This document shows positions 49,024 through 57,206 of a stretch of 64,000 bases of DNA, in pieces. The notes below the pieces were generated by a model that saw nothing but the letters and a program-made list of their open reading frames with translations, was not told where the DNA came from and did no database searches. Positions within the stretch are counted from its first letter, which is position 1, and each line of letters opens with the position of its first letter. This stretch comes from Oscillospiraceae bacterium (GTDB lineage Bacteria > Bacillota > Clostridia > Oscillospirales > Oscillospiraceae): contig JAFTFT010000027.1 of assembly GCA_017458335.1 (NCBI GenBank), forward strand, positions 53,826 to 117,825, read 5' to 3'. A program made the position numbers and the translations under genes.

Positions 49024-50346
49024 ATGCTGCAGCGTAAAATCTATCAATTACTGCTGGACTGGAAGGCCAATAAGAATCGGGAATGCCTGCTCATCAAAGG
49101 CGCCCGGCAGATCGGAAAAACCTATATTGTTCAGCAGTTTGGAGCGGCCGAGTACGAAAGCTTTATTGAGATCAACTTTGTTCGCTACCCAAGCTTGAAG
49201 GATATTTTTGAAGGGGATCTGGATGCGGCCGAAATATATAAGCGTATGACAGCGCACCTTCCGGGCATCAGGCTGATTGAGGGGAAAACACTTATCTTTC
49301 TCGATGAGATTCAACGCTGCGCCAAAGCAAGGACAGCTTTGAAGTTTCTTGCTGAAGACAATCGCTTTGATGTGATTGCTTCCGGGTCCCTTCTCGGATT
49401 GCACTATGGGCAGGATGACGACGACGAAGTTGAAGAGATTGAGTCGATCCCTGTTGGCTATGAACGTCAGGTCGTCATGTACTCAATGGACTTTGAAGAA
49501 TTCCTTTGGGCTTATGGATATGACAGCGATACCATAGATTATTTGCACTCTTTTTTCACAGGCTTAACCAAAGTGCCGGAAGATATCAACGAGAAGTTCG
49601 AGAGTATTCTCCGGGAATATATTGTTGTCGGCGGAATGCCGGAAGTGGTGGCTGCTTTTGTGAAAAACAAGGACTTCGGCGAAGTGCAGAGCGTACAGGA
49701 GAAGATCCTGGCTGCCTATGACGATGATATTGCCCTTCATGCAAAAGGTGTGGAGAAAGTCAAGGTCCGCGCGTGCTATGACAGTCTGCCCAAGCAGTTG
49801 GCCCGCGAAAACAAAAAATTCAAATACTCCGAGGTCGAAAAAAAAGCCACCGCCCGAAAGTACGGCGACAGCATCACATGGCTGAAAGACGCCAATCTCG
49901 TTCATCTCTGCTATAATGTCTATGAGCCCTATCTTCCGCTGAGTGCCAATGGGAAAGAAAATGAGTTCAAGGTTTATGTCAATGATACCGGTCTGCTGAT
50001 GGCCCGCTATGGCATGCAGACCAAACTTGCTGTTCTCACGGGGAAAATCCTTGGCAACGCCAAGGGAGGGATCTACGAGAATCTTATTTCGGAGATGCTG
50101 GTGAAACGCGGGTATAACCTGAACTATTATAAGACCGACAACAGCTCCATGGAGATTGAGTTCATCATCGAGCGAAATGGAGAGGTGGTTCCTGTCGAGG
50201 TCAAGGCTGGGAACACATCCAGCCCTTCACTCAACCGATTTATTGAGCAGTTTGGCCCCGGCGAGGCTTACAAATTTGTCGACGGGAATATCGGAACTGC
50301 CAATGGGAAAACCACCCTGCCGCATTATATGGCAATGTTTCTTTGA
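49024..50346 (+). CDS. AAA ATPase with DUF4143 domain
   Basis: A 440-residue protein. The N-terminal AAA domain has Walker A KGARQIGKT (residues about 25-33) and Walker B LIFLDEIQ, then ASGSLLG, the sensor-like motif of this family. The C-terminal DUF4143 half ends with YENLISEMLVKRGYNLNYYKTDNSSMEIEFIIE and VPVEVKAGN, where Glu-x-Lys and the preceding acidic residue resemble a PD-(D/E)XK nuclease fold. The family is very common, often in many copies, with unknown role. Here the gene with its promoter sits between 50-bp direct repeats, so it was probably inserted as a unit between the lost surface protein gene and the sortase operon. Confidence 0.9.
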   Translation: MLQRKIYQLLLDWKANKNRECLLIKGARQIGKTYIVQQFGAAEYESFIEINFVRYPSLKDIFEGDLDAAEIYKRMTAHLPGIRLIEGKTLIFLDEIQRCAKARTALKFLAEDNRFDVIASGSLLGLHYGQDDDDEVEEIESIPVGYERQVVMYSMDFEEFLWAYGYDSDTIDYLHSFFTGLTKVPEDINEKFESILREYIVVGGMPEVVAAFVKNKDFGEVQSVQEKILAAYDDDIALHAKGVEKVKVRACYDSLPKQLARENKKFKYSEVEKKATARKYGDSITWLKDANLVHLCYNVYEPYLPLSANGKENEFKVYVNDTGLLMARYGMQTKLAVLTGKILGNAKGGIYENLISEMLVKRGYNLNYYKTDNSSMEIEFIIERNGEVVPVEVKAGNTSSPSLNRFIEQFGPGEAYKFVDGNIGTANGKTTLPHYMAMFL

Positions 50347-50362
50347 TTATCATTTGCTGTGC

Positions 50363-50412
50363 CACAAAACCGCACAACAAATACCGCGGCAGGCTCCGGA
50401 AACGGAGCCTGC
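50363..50412. repeat. 50-bp direct repeat, right copy, with hairpin
   Basis: Second copy of the repeat at 48697-48746. Its hairpin is followed by TGTATTTTCG, so it may act as the ATPase terminator. The rest of the gap to 50625 is AT-rich and holds the sortase promoter. Confidence 0.9.
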
Positions 50413-50561
50413 TGTATTTTCGTCAATTCGACGCAAAGTTTTTCGGTTTATTGACGCTTTTCTTGATTCTTCCTGTGGTAGAATGAAGCAGAATCCCGGA
50501 TCAGAGGTAAAAAACCCTGGAATTTTAATAAAAATCCAAGAAAAAAACCGTTGACCGTACC

Positions 50562-50590
50562 TTGAGAAATCCAAGATTATATGATATACT
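50562..50590 (+). promoter_or_regulatory. Promoter of the sortase/fibre operon
   Basis: TTGAGA (50562-50567) and TATACT (50585-50590, in TGATATACT) are 17 bases apart, 36 bases upstream of the sortase start codon. Confidence 0.8.
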
Positions 50591-50625
50591 AAAGTGCTTA
50601 ATGTAACCATATAACGGAGCAATAG

Positions 50626-51885
50626 ATGAGTAAGAAGAAAAGACCTCTGACCGCAGAGGAAAAGAGAAGAAAAAAGAGATCGGCGTTGGGAACCTGGATC
50701 CTTGTCCTGATCATGCTGATCGGCCTGGGAATTATGGCTTACCCGACGGTGAGCGACTGGTGGAACTCGTTCCATGCATCCCGCGCCATCGCCTCCTACT
50801 CCAACGCCGTCGAGAACGTGGACAAGGAAAAACTGGATGAGATGATCCAGGCCGCGCATGAATATAACGAAAGACTGCTCAAGAAGCCGAATCCCTATAC
50901 CATGACGGATGAGGACCTGGCGGAATACAACTCCCTGCTGGACCTCTCCGGCACCGGCATCATCGGATATATCACCATCAAGTCTATCGGCGTGTATATC
51001 CCCATCTACCACGGGGTGGAAGAATCCGTCCTGCAGATCGCCATCGGCCACATCGACTGGACCTCGCTTCCGGTGGGCGGCGAGAGCACCCACGCGGTTG
51101 TCTCCGGACACCGCGGCCTGCCCAGCGCGAAGCTCTTCACCGATCTGGACCAGCTGAGAGAGGGCGACACCTTCACCATCACGGTCCTGAACCAGATGAT
51201 CACCTATGAGGTCGACCAGATCCGCATCGTGGAACCCGGCGACATCTCGGAGCTGGCCATCGCACCCGGAAAGGACTACTGCACACTGGTCACCTGCACC
51301 CCCTACGGCATCAACACCCACCGCCTACTGATCCGCGGCACGCGCGTCGCGAACGAGGCCGGCGAGCTGGTGGTACCGGCGGAGGCCTTCCGGATCCCGA
51401 ACTACATCACCATCCCGGCCATCGGCGTGCCGCTGCTGTTCCTGACGCTGATCATCCTGCTTGTTGTCTCGGGACGCAGAAAACCGAAGATCAAGACAGC
51501 AGACCTGTACCGCATGATCGAGGAAGTGACGGAACAGCCCACGAAAAACAATAAACGCTCGGCACCGAAGAAACCCGAAGCAAAACCGAAGAACACCCCG
51601 GTGAAGGAGCCGGATGTAAAACCCGAAGACAAACCGGTTGAAGACCCGGAAGTGAAACCCGAAAGCGAACCGGCCAAAGAACCGGAAGCGAAACCCGAAG
51701 ACGAACCGGCCAAAGAACCGGAAGCGAAACCCGAAGACAAACCGGTTGAAGAGCCGGAAGTGAAACCCGAAGACGAACCGGCCAAAGAACCGGAAGCGGA
51801 ACCCGAGAAAGAACCCGAAATCTCAGCGGAAGAACCAAACCACAGCGCCGCGGAGGACGCTCCGGACGGCGGAGAAGAAAAGTGA
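50626..51885 (+). CDS. Class C-like pilus sortase with long cytoplasmic repeat tail
   Basis: A 419-residue transpeptidase that should join LPxTG-type subunits into fibres. A basic start and helix (residues about 22-40) are followed by the sortase barrel: His162 in SGHRGLPSAKLF, Cys224 in LVTCTPYG and Arg in THRLLIRG, the class C signature set. A second helix (about 270-290) is typical of class C. After it comes an unusual tail of about 125 residues made of Lys-Pro-Glu-rich repeats (EPAKEPEAKPED units), predicted to be cytoplasmic. DNA of the tail (51590-51830) is tandemly repeated. First gene of the fibre operon. Confidence 0.93.
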   Translation: MSKKKRPLTAEEKRRKKRSALGTWILVLIMLIGLGIMAYPTVSDWWNSFHASRAIASYSNAVENVDKEKLDEMIQAAHEYNERLLKKPNPYTMTDEDLAEYNSLLDLSGTGIIGYITIKSIGVYIPIYHGVEESVLQIAIGHIDWTSLPVGGESTHAVVSGHRGLPSAKLFTDLDQLREGDTFTITVLNQMITYEVDQIRIVEPGDISELAIAPGKDYCTLVTCTPYGINTHRLLIRGTRVANEAGELVVPAEAFRIPNYITIPAIGVPLLFLTLIILLVVSGRRKPKIKTADLYRMIEEVTEQPTKNNKRSAPKKPEAKPKNTPVKEPDVKPEDKPVEDPEVKPESEPAKEPEAKPEDEPAKEPEAKPEDKPVEEPEVKPEDEPAKEPEAEPEKEPEISAEEPNHSAAEDAPDGGEEK

Positions 51886-51898
51886 GGAGAGACGGCCA

Positions 51899-53212
51899 AT
51901 GAGAATGAATACACAGCGTATCCTGGCAGCACTGCTCAGCCTGGTCCTGCTGCTGGCGCTAGCACCGGCAGGCTGGGCGGAACAAGGCGGAGAGGCAGGT
52001 GCAGCGAACGAGCCTGTCCTGGAAGGCAGCGGTGACGGCGGGGCCGTTTCACTGCCTGCCGCGGGAGTGGTGCTGGTAGACGGAGCCTATGGAGTCAATG
52101 TCAATCTGGTTCCAGGCGATAAAGAAGGAACAGCCTACGAGACTGAAATCGTAAAAGCACAAGTTCAAGCCGATCTGTATCTGATTGCAAGTGCAAAGGC
52201 GGATCCTATGTATGATACCTACACCTATAGTTATGAAGGGTCATCCTTTGCGGGCTTGCAAGAAAGTATCAAAACAGCTTTGGTAGCAGATCCAGATAAC
52301 CAGAATGATCGGAACACCATGCTGAAGAAATTCTCTCCGATTGCACAGGCCGCAGCGAAGCTCGTGCAGGAGCAGAGTATTACTCCGTCAATAGATCCGG
52401 TTGCGGCTGGAGGGGCAACTGAAATAAGTCTTAGCGGATTGAATGCGGGAATGTATTTGTTGATCCTTCGTGGAGCAAATTTGAAAAACGATGGGTCCGC
52501 AACGAGTTCTTTCACAACGACAACAAAAAAAGGCAGCAACGCGTATAACGAATTTGCAGAGAACACAGATGGATCAAAGGATGCCACAATAACTGTAACC
52601 AGGGCGATATCCGACAATTATGAGTTTCTGTTTGAGCCGCAGCTGATAACTGTACCAACTAAAGTGGATAATACCACAACTCCTGCGACTCAGAACTATA
52701 ATACCGCCTATGGTGAATGGGAAAACATTTTAACGATCACAGCTAAGCCTGAGATGAAACCGCGATATGGAAAGGTTAAGATCATAAAGACCCTTGACAA
52801 TTATATAGATCTCAGTGAAAATCAAATCAAAGAGCCTGCACTCTTCGTGTTCGAGATTACGGCAGTGAAACCCTCTGAGACAGAGGGGGAAGAGGGCACC
52901 GTCGTATTTAAAGATGTCAGAGGAATCGAGTTTACCGCAACTGGCCAAGAATCAATCGTAGTAGATCATATCCCTGCAGGTTCAGTTGTTACGGTAAAGG
53001 AAGTCTCTTCCGGAGCAAGCTATACTGCGGTATCACCGCTTACCGTTTCAGGCATAGAAATCACAGCAGAACAAGATCTGGACAAAATAGCAAAGGCGGA
53101 ATTTGAAAACTATTTCAATGGACGAAACGGTGGACACGGAATTATCAATGAGATAGAATATGACGGTCAGAAATGGCACAGCGATCAGGAAGGAGAAGGT
53201 TGGCATGAATAA
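51899..53212 (+). CDS. Pilin-like secreted protein with isopeptide-type domain
   Basis: A 437-residue exported protein. The signal peptide ends AGWA. Residues about 60-250 form a pilin-like N-terminal domain with an Ala-rich helix (SPIAQAAAKLVQE) and SLSGLNAGMYLLIL. Residues about 290-410 look like a Cna-B/DUF5979-type domain: the Lys of YGKVKIIKTLDN and the Glu of VTVKEVSSG are placed as isopeptide-bond partners. It has no C-terminal helix or sorting motif, and ends EGEGWHE with the next gene overlapping by 8 bases. The first 180 bases are GC-rich; the rest is AT-rich. Likely a fibre subunit; homologues with this ending lack an anchor too, from memory. Confidence 0.75.
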   Translation: MRMNTQRILAALLSLVLLLALAPAGWAEQGGEAGAANEPVLEGSGDGGAVSLPAAGVVLVDGAYGVNVNLVPGDKEGTAYETEIVKAQVQADLYLIASAKADPMYDTYTYSYEGSSFAGLQESIKTALVADPDNQNDRNTMLKKFSPIAQAAAKLVQEQSITPSIDPVAAGGATEISLSGLNAGMYLLILRGANLKNDGSATSSFTTTTKKGSNAYNEFAENTDGSKDATITVTRAISDNYEFLFEPQLITVPTKVDNTTTPATQNYNTAYGEWENILTITAKPEMKPRYGKVKIIKTLDNYIDLSENQIKEPALFVFEITAVKPSETEGEEGTVVFKDVRGIEFTATGQESIVVDHIPAGSVVTVKEVSSGASYTAVSPLTVSGIEITAEQDLDKIAKAEFENYFNGRNGGHGIINEIEYDGQKWHSDQEGEGWHE

Positions 53213-53786
53213 GAGAAAGCTTGTTTTAATACTTCTGGTTTTCGCTCTGATTACTTGTGCCAATATTCAGCCTGCAATTGCATACTTTACTACTTTCACC
53301 TATGCAAAAGGCAGCCATCCAATATACCTGCGTGATACGACGAGAATCGAAGAGCAGTTTTCAAACATGACTAAGCATGTCAGAATTAGCAGTGATGCCA
53401 ATTCTGAACCAGTTTGGGTGCGGGCAAAAGTCTTTTATGCATATCAGGGAATAGATGAGATAAAAATAAATGAAGCAGGTAATCCTAAATGGCAAGAAGG
53501 GGAAACAGACGATAACGGATATGTCTACTACAACTATTCTGATCCATTGCCAGGGGGAGGAAAGACAGACGAACTCACGGTAACTATATATGCAAAGAGC
53601 AAAGAGATCATTAATCCTGATGATGGCGACCAGTATAATGTTATCGTAACTTATGAGAGCACTCCAGTACGCTATGACGAGGATGGAATTCGCTTACCTG
53701 TTGATTGGAATACACAACTGCTGCAATATGATAGTAACGGAGAGATTGTTCCTGTTTTCGAAGACAATGAGGAGGGGAATGGTTGA
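53205..53786 (+). CDS. SipW-type secreted fibre protein (TasA/CalY-like)
   Basis: A 193-residue protein from ATG 53205 (GGAGAAGG before it). Residues 5-27 are a signal helix ending with AYFTTFTYAKG; AYFT at the cleavage region is the hallmark of SipW-dependent signal peptides, as in TasA and camelysin relatives. The mature part is beta-rich (HVRISSDANSEPVWVRAKVFY, VTIYAKSKEIINPDDGDQYNVIVTYESTPV), fitting a donor-strand-type fibre subunit. It overlaps both neighbours by a few bases. The operon carries its own SipW-type peptidase downstream. Confidence 0.75.
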   Translation: MNKRKLVLILLVFALITCANIQPAIAYFTTFTYAKGSHPIYLRDTTRIEEQFSNMTKHVRISSDANSEPVWVRAKVFYAYQGIDEIKINEAGNPKWQEGETDDNGYVYYNYSDPLPGGGKTDELTVTIYAKSKEIINPDDGDQYNVIVTYESTPVRYDEDGIRLPVDWNTQLLQYDSNGEIVPVFEDNEEGNG

Positions 53787-54619
53787 TGAAGATGAAAAAG
53801 ATTAGATCGTTTTCTCGTTCTCCTATGGGAACTACGTTTTTGTTCATGCTCGCGATTCTTTTTCTGATGACAGGCACAATCGGCGGCGTGCGTGCTGCAC
53901 CCCAGATTTACAATGAGAACTCCGGCTATGGCGGGGTACAGTTGGATACAATCGGCGTTTCCCTATATGAAAATGATAAGCTGGTTGGCAGCAGAAACTA
54001 TGAGCGCGACTACAGCAATGATAGTACTGCGAAAGCGGACTTCGTGGAGGGCGGTTCTCATGTGCTGCTGTCTAACATGCTGGGAGACGAAAATAAAATC
54101 CAACTGGGACGTAAATATACTGAAAAACTTCACGTAGTCAACAGCGGTAATATTCCGGAATATGTCCGAGTGACCATATATAAGTATTGGACAGATAGCG
54201 CTGGTAATAAAGTTGCAGCAACAGACAGATTGAGCCCGGATTTAATAGATCTTCATTTGCTGGTTAACAACAACAATGGTTGGGTAATGGACACAGAGGA
54301 TAAAGAAACCAACACTAGAGAAAGAACTGTCTTGTATTATACTTCTTTGCTTGGAATTGGTAACCCAACCCCATATTTTACAGATACTTTAAAAATCGAT
54401 GAAAGAATTATTGATTTGGTTGATATAAAAACCAGTACAACTACGGGCGATGGAAATAAAATAGTAGAAACTGTAACATGGTTGGCTGAGGATGGGTATC
54501 AATTCTGGATTGAGGTTGAAGTAGATGCTGTTCAGAATCATAATGCCGAAGATGCAGTGAGAAGTGCATGGGGACTTCAAGCAAGTGATTCTATGTATAA
54601 AGCTATTTTTGGGTCATGA
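53786..54619 (+). CDS. Probable second SipW-type fibre protein
   Basis: A 277-residue protein from ATG 53786 (TTG 53783 is an alternative), overlapping the previous stop (TGATG). A helix at about residues 15-32 is followed by GGVRAAPQIYNENSGYGGVQLDTIGVSLYEN; RAA plus the tyrosine-rich start resembles other fibre subunits processed by SipW-type enzymes. The mature part has KLHVVNSGNIPEYVRVTIYKYW, a strand pattern seen in camelysin/TasA-like proteins, and VTWLAEDGYQFWIEVEVDAVQ near the end. No anchor. AT-rich relative to its surroundings. Confidence 0.65.
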   Translation: MKMKKIRSFSRSPMGTTFLFMLAILFLMTGTIGGVRAAPQIYNENSGYGGVQLDTIGVSLYENDKLVGSRNYERDYSNDSTAKADFVEGGSHVLLSNMLGDENKIQLGRKYTEKLHVVNSGNIPEYVRVTIYKYWTDSAGNKVAATDRLSPDLIDLHLLVNNNNGWVMDTEDKETNTRERTVLYYTSLLGIGNPTPYFTDTLKIDERIIDLVDIKTSTTTGDGNKIVETVTWLAEDGYQFWIEVEVDAVQNHNAEDAVRSAWGLQASDSMYKAIFGS

Positions 54620-54634
54620 AAGGAGTGAATCTAG

Positions 54635-55459
54635 ATGAAAAAAATTATTTCGCTTCTATTTACACTCAGCTTGATAATTGCTTTTTCAACTGTTGCCTAC
54701 TCCGATAATATGGGAAGTGTCAGTATTGGGACAGTATGGTTTGAATACGACGGTAAATCTATGGATAATAACTTCCAATATCTGGACGAAGACGACGAAG
54801 ACACAATGAAAGCGAGAAAAGCTAACCCGAACATAGAAGATGTGCTTAGCAATCGTGCGCAAAAACTCCAACCTGGCGATGAGATCGAATTCACGATTAA
54901 TATGAAAAATTACTATACTAAGGCATCTGATTGGTATCTTACACATGACATCATAGACTCCTTGGAGAGAGGTTCAGCACAAGACGGAGCTTATGATTAT
55001 GAGTTGGGATACATGAAAACGAAGTCATCTGATCCGAAGATTTTATTCAGCAGTGATAATGTTGGCGGTGATAATACTCAAGGTCTTGAAGTAATCAACG
55101 ATGTTCTGAAAACAGATTATACACATAATGGTCAAAAATATCTATTCCTTGATACCCTGAAAGCGAACGAAGGGAACAATGACGGCCCTTATGTATATCT
55201 GAAAATGACATTGGATGGTGAAACACAAGGAAACGGGTATCAGGAGCGTCTGGCTGACTTAAAAATGAATTTTGCTGTTCAAGTTGTCGAACCGTCAGGC
55301 GGAACTACAACCACAACACGAACCGCACCGAAGACAGGTGACGATCACAATTTACTTCCGTATTATATTGCGATGACAATCAGTGGCTTGTTGTTCCTTT
55401 ATTTTGCATTGGATGCATATACGGACAGACTGTACAAGAAAGGCAAGGGAAGGCCATGA
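54635..55459 (+). CDS. Surface protein with APKTG sorting-like signal
   Basis: A 274-residue protein. Residues 1-22 are a signal peptide ending AYS. The mature domain (VSIGTVWFEYDGKS, YYTKASDWYLTHDIIDSLE, FLDTLKANEGN, GPYVYLKMTLDGE) is unfamiliar. After a GGTTTTTR linker the C terminus reads APKTGDDHNLLPYY, a hydrophobic helix, then YTDRLYKKGKGRP: a sorting signal with APKTG instead of LPxTG. It overlaps the next gene by 4 bases and is a probable sortase substrate or fibre tip/base subunit. Bases 54901-54960 contain only 19 G or C. Confidence 0.75.
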   Translation: MKKIISLLFTLSLIIAFSTVAYSDNMGSVSIGTVWFEYDGKSMDNNFQYLDEDDEDTMKARKANPNIEDVLSNRAQKLQPGDEIEFTINMKNYYTKASDWYLTHDIIDSLERGSAQDGAYDYELGYMKTKSSDPKILFSSDNVGGDNTQGLEVINDVLKTDYTHNGQKYLFLDTLKANEGNNDGPYVYLKMTLDGETQGNGYQERLADLKMNFAVQVVEPSGGTTTTTRTAPKTGDDHNLLPYYIAMTISGLLFLYFALDAYTDRLYKKGKGRP

Positions 55460-56514
55460 AACGGATAAATTCATTGTTATCCTTGCTGATAGTGCTTGTT
55501 CTGATTCTTGGGATGCCGTCTTTTGCGTTTGCTGATGAAAATTCAGCGACAGACCTCGGATATTACAGAATTCGTGTTTACGGCGGTAGAGTTGCACCAG
55601 GGTTGGTATATGATGAACTGATTGACCGCAGTGCAAATGTTATAAGCCTCGCAGAGGATATTGGAGTAGGAAGCAAGGTTACTTTCGGTAAAAAATCATA
55701 CTATGTAAAAGACGTTTTACGTGAAAGCGGTAAAGAGAGACCTGAAGCAGTTGAACGTGATCAACTGTATAACGTCCCAATCGACAAAGACCGTGATTAC
55801 GTTCGGGTCTATGAAGTGTTAAGAAATCAGGCGGTTTACTATGTTGACTATCTCGATGCTAGCGGAAACGAACTGAGACCCAGAAGCGTGCCGCGATATG
55901 CAAACGTTGGAGATATAGTATATGTTGCAGCACTTGAGATACCCGGATATACGCCAGATGCCAGATTCCGTACAAATACAGATGGAATAACAGACGGATA
56001 TGTGTTTACTTTTCGCTATACGCGTACTCCCACGACAACCGGAGGCGGTACAACGACCACAACGACAACCGGCGGTGGCGGCGGCGGAGCTGCTGTAGCA
56101 GGCGGTGCAGCTGCGAATGCGAACGCTAATAATGCAGCAAACAACCCGAATGCAGCGAATAACCCGAACGACAACAATCAGAATCCCAATACCCCGACCA
56201 ATAATACTAATACCGGAACACAGCCTGTTACACCGGCAACTCCGCTGGACATCATTGATGAAGCTGAAGTGCCTCTGGCTGCACCGGATTTCGGTATGGT
56301 AGGAACGGCATCCGTTCCGAGTGCGCCTCAGGTGATTGAACCGAGTCAGCATAGCAGAATACCGAACTGGATGTTGATTGCCGGCGCGGTGCTCCTGGTC
56401 GGACTGATCTCCGTTCTGTACTGGTATCTCCTGTTCTATCGCAAGAAGAAAAAGTACGCGAGCCTCAATGAGGACTATGACATCCTCGACTTCGACAGTA
56501 ACGACGACTTCTGA
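55456..56514 (+). CDS. C-terminally anchored surface protein with Gly/Asn-rich stalk
   Basis: A 352-residue protein. Signal peptide to about residue 27 (FAFA). Residues 30-115 form an unfamiliar domain (YYRIRVYGGRVAPGLVYDELID). Residues about 118-190 resemble a MucBP-like module (YYVDYLDASGNELRP, VGDIVYVAALEIPGYTPD). A low-complexity stalk follows, rich in Thr, Gly, Ala and Asn (TTTTTTGGGGGG, NNPNAANNPN). Residues about 302-325 are a membrane helix, then RKKKKYASLNEDYDILDFDSNDDF in the cytoplasm. There is no sorting motif, so it stays in the membrane. It may be the base or receptor of the fibre system. Confidence 0.75.
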   Translation: MKRINSLLSLLIVLVLILGMPSFAFADENSATDLGYYRIRVYGGRVAPGLVYDELIDRSANVISLAEDIGVGSKVTFGKKSYYVKDVLRESGKERPEAVERDQLYNVPIDKDRDYVRVYEVLRNQAVYYVDYLDASGNELRPRSVPRYANVGDIVYVAALEIPGYTPDARFRTNTDGITDGYVFTFRYTRTPTTTGGGTTTTTTTGGGGGGAAVAGGAAANANANNAANNPNAANNPNDNNQNPNTPTNNTNTGTQPVTPATPLDIIDEAEVPLAAPDFGMVGTASVPSAPQVIEPSQHSRIPNWMLIAGAVLLVGLISVLYWYLLFYRKKKKYASLNEDYDILDFDSNDDF

Positions 56515-56525
56515 GGGGAAAACCA

Positions 56526-57149
56526 ATGGCAAACAGGACGTCCTCTTCGCGGCGCCCGATCAAAAAGGGCGGGATGTTGATTCCCGCCCTTTGCAATATT
56601 ATCGGGACGCTGCTTTTGATTGCAGTAATCGCGACAAGTATTCCCCTGGCGATCCCCACTCTGCTGGGATATGAGATCTATAACGTTACGAGCGGGAGCA
56701 TGGAGCCTGAGCTTCCCGTAGGAAGCGTTATCTATGTTGAACATGTTAAGCCGGAATCGATCAAAGAAGGAGAAATTATAGCCTTTTACAGTGGTGGAAG
56801 TGTAATCACACATAGAGCTGTGGAGAACTACCTGTTTGAAGGTAAAATATCTACAAAAGGTGATGCCAATCCAAGGGTCGACTTCAACGATGTCCCGTAT
56901 GCAGATGTAATAGGCGTTGTGAAATACCATTTCCCTTATCTCGGCAATTACCTGATGATCTATTCTCATCAGCTTACAAAGGTTTATCTCATTGTTCTGG
57001 CCTTCTGCGGCGTGATGTTTAACGTCCTGGCCGGGCGGATGCGGGCGCATTCGGAAGAGAAGTTCCGCGTCCAGGTGGAGCAGTGGGAGCGGCGGCAGGC
57101 CGCACGCAGCAGGGCCGAGATGGAGCAGATCCGCAAGCAGAGCCGCTGA
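56526..57149 (+). CDS. sipW: SipW-type (ER-type) signal peptidase
   Basis: A 207-residue membrane protease. One helix at about residues 20-42 precedes the catalytic domain with Ser in TSGSMEPELPVGS and His (not Lys) in VITHRAVE, the Ser-His pair of ER-type peptidases such as SipW; the third box is STKGDANPRVD. A second helix follows at about 145-165, then a charged cytoplasmic tail. In Bacillus, SipW processes TasA-type fibre proteins. It closes the operon with two SipW-type substrates upstream. GAGGGG precedes ATG 56526. Confidence 0.93.
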   Translation: MANRTSSSRRPIKKGGMLIPALCNIIGTLLLIAVIATSIPLAIPTLLGYEIYNVTSGSMEPELPVGSVIYVEHVKPESIKEGEIIAFYSGGSVITHRAVENYLFEGKISTKGDANPRVDFNDVPYADVIGVVKYHFPYLGNYLMIYSHQLTKVYLIVLAFCGVMFNVLAGRMRAHSEEKFRVQVEQWERRQAARSRAEMEQIRKQSR

Positions 57150-57162
57150 ACAATATGGATCA

Positions 57163-57202
57163 TAAAAAAGCGTCGGGCGATCAATAGAGATCGCCCGGCG
57201 CG
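57163..57202 (-). terminator. Terminator between sipW and the ATPase gene
   Basis: GCGCCGGGCGATC pairs with GATCGCCCGACGC (one mismatch) and is followed on the minus strand by TTTTTTATG. It ends the DUF234-type ATPase gene and can also slow transcripts from sipW. Confidence 0.85.
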
Positions 57203-57206
57203 CTAT

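Noticed and set aside
51590-51830. Tandem DNA repeat as a non-coding element
   Set aside because: It lies wholly inside the sortase frame and encodes the Lys-Pro-Glu tail.
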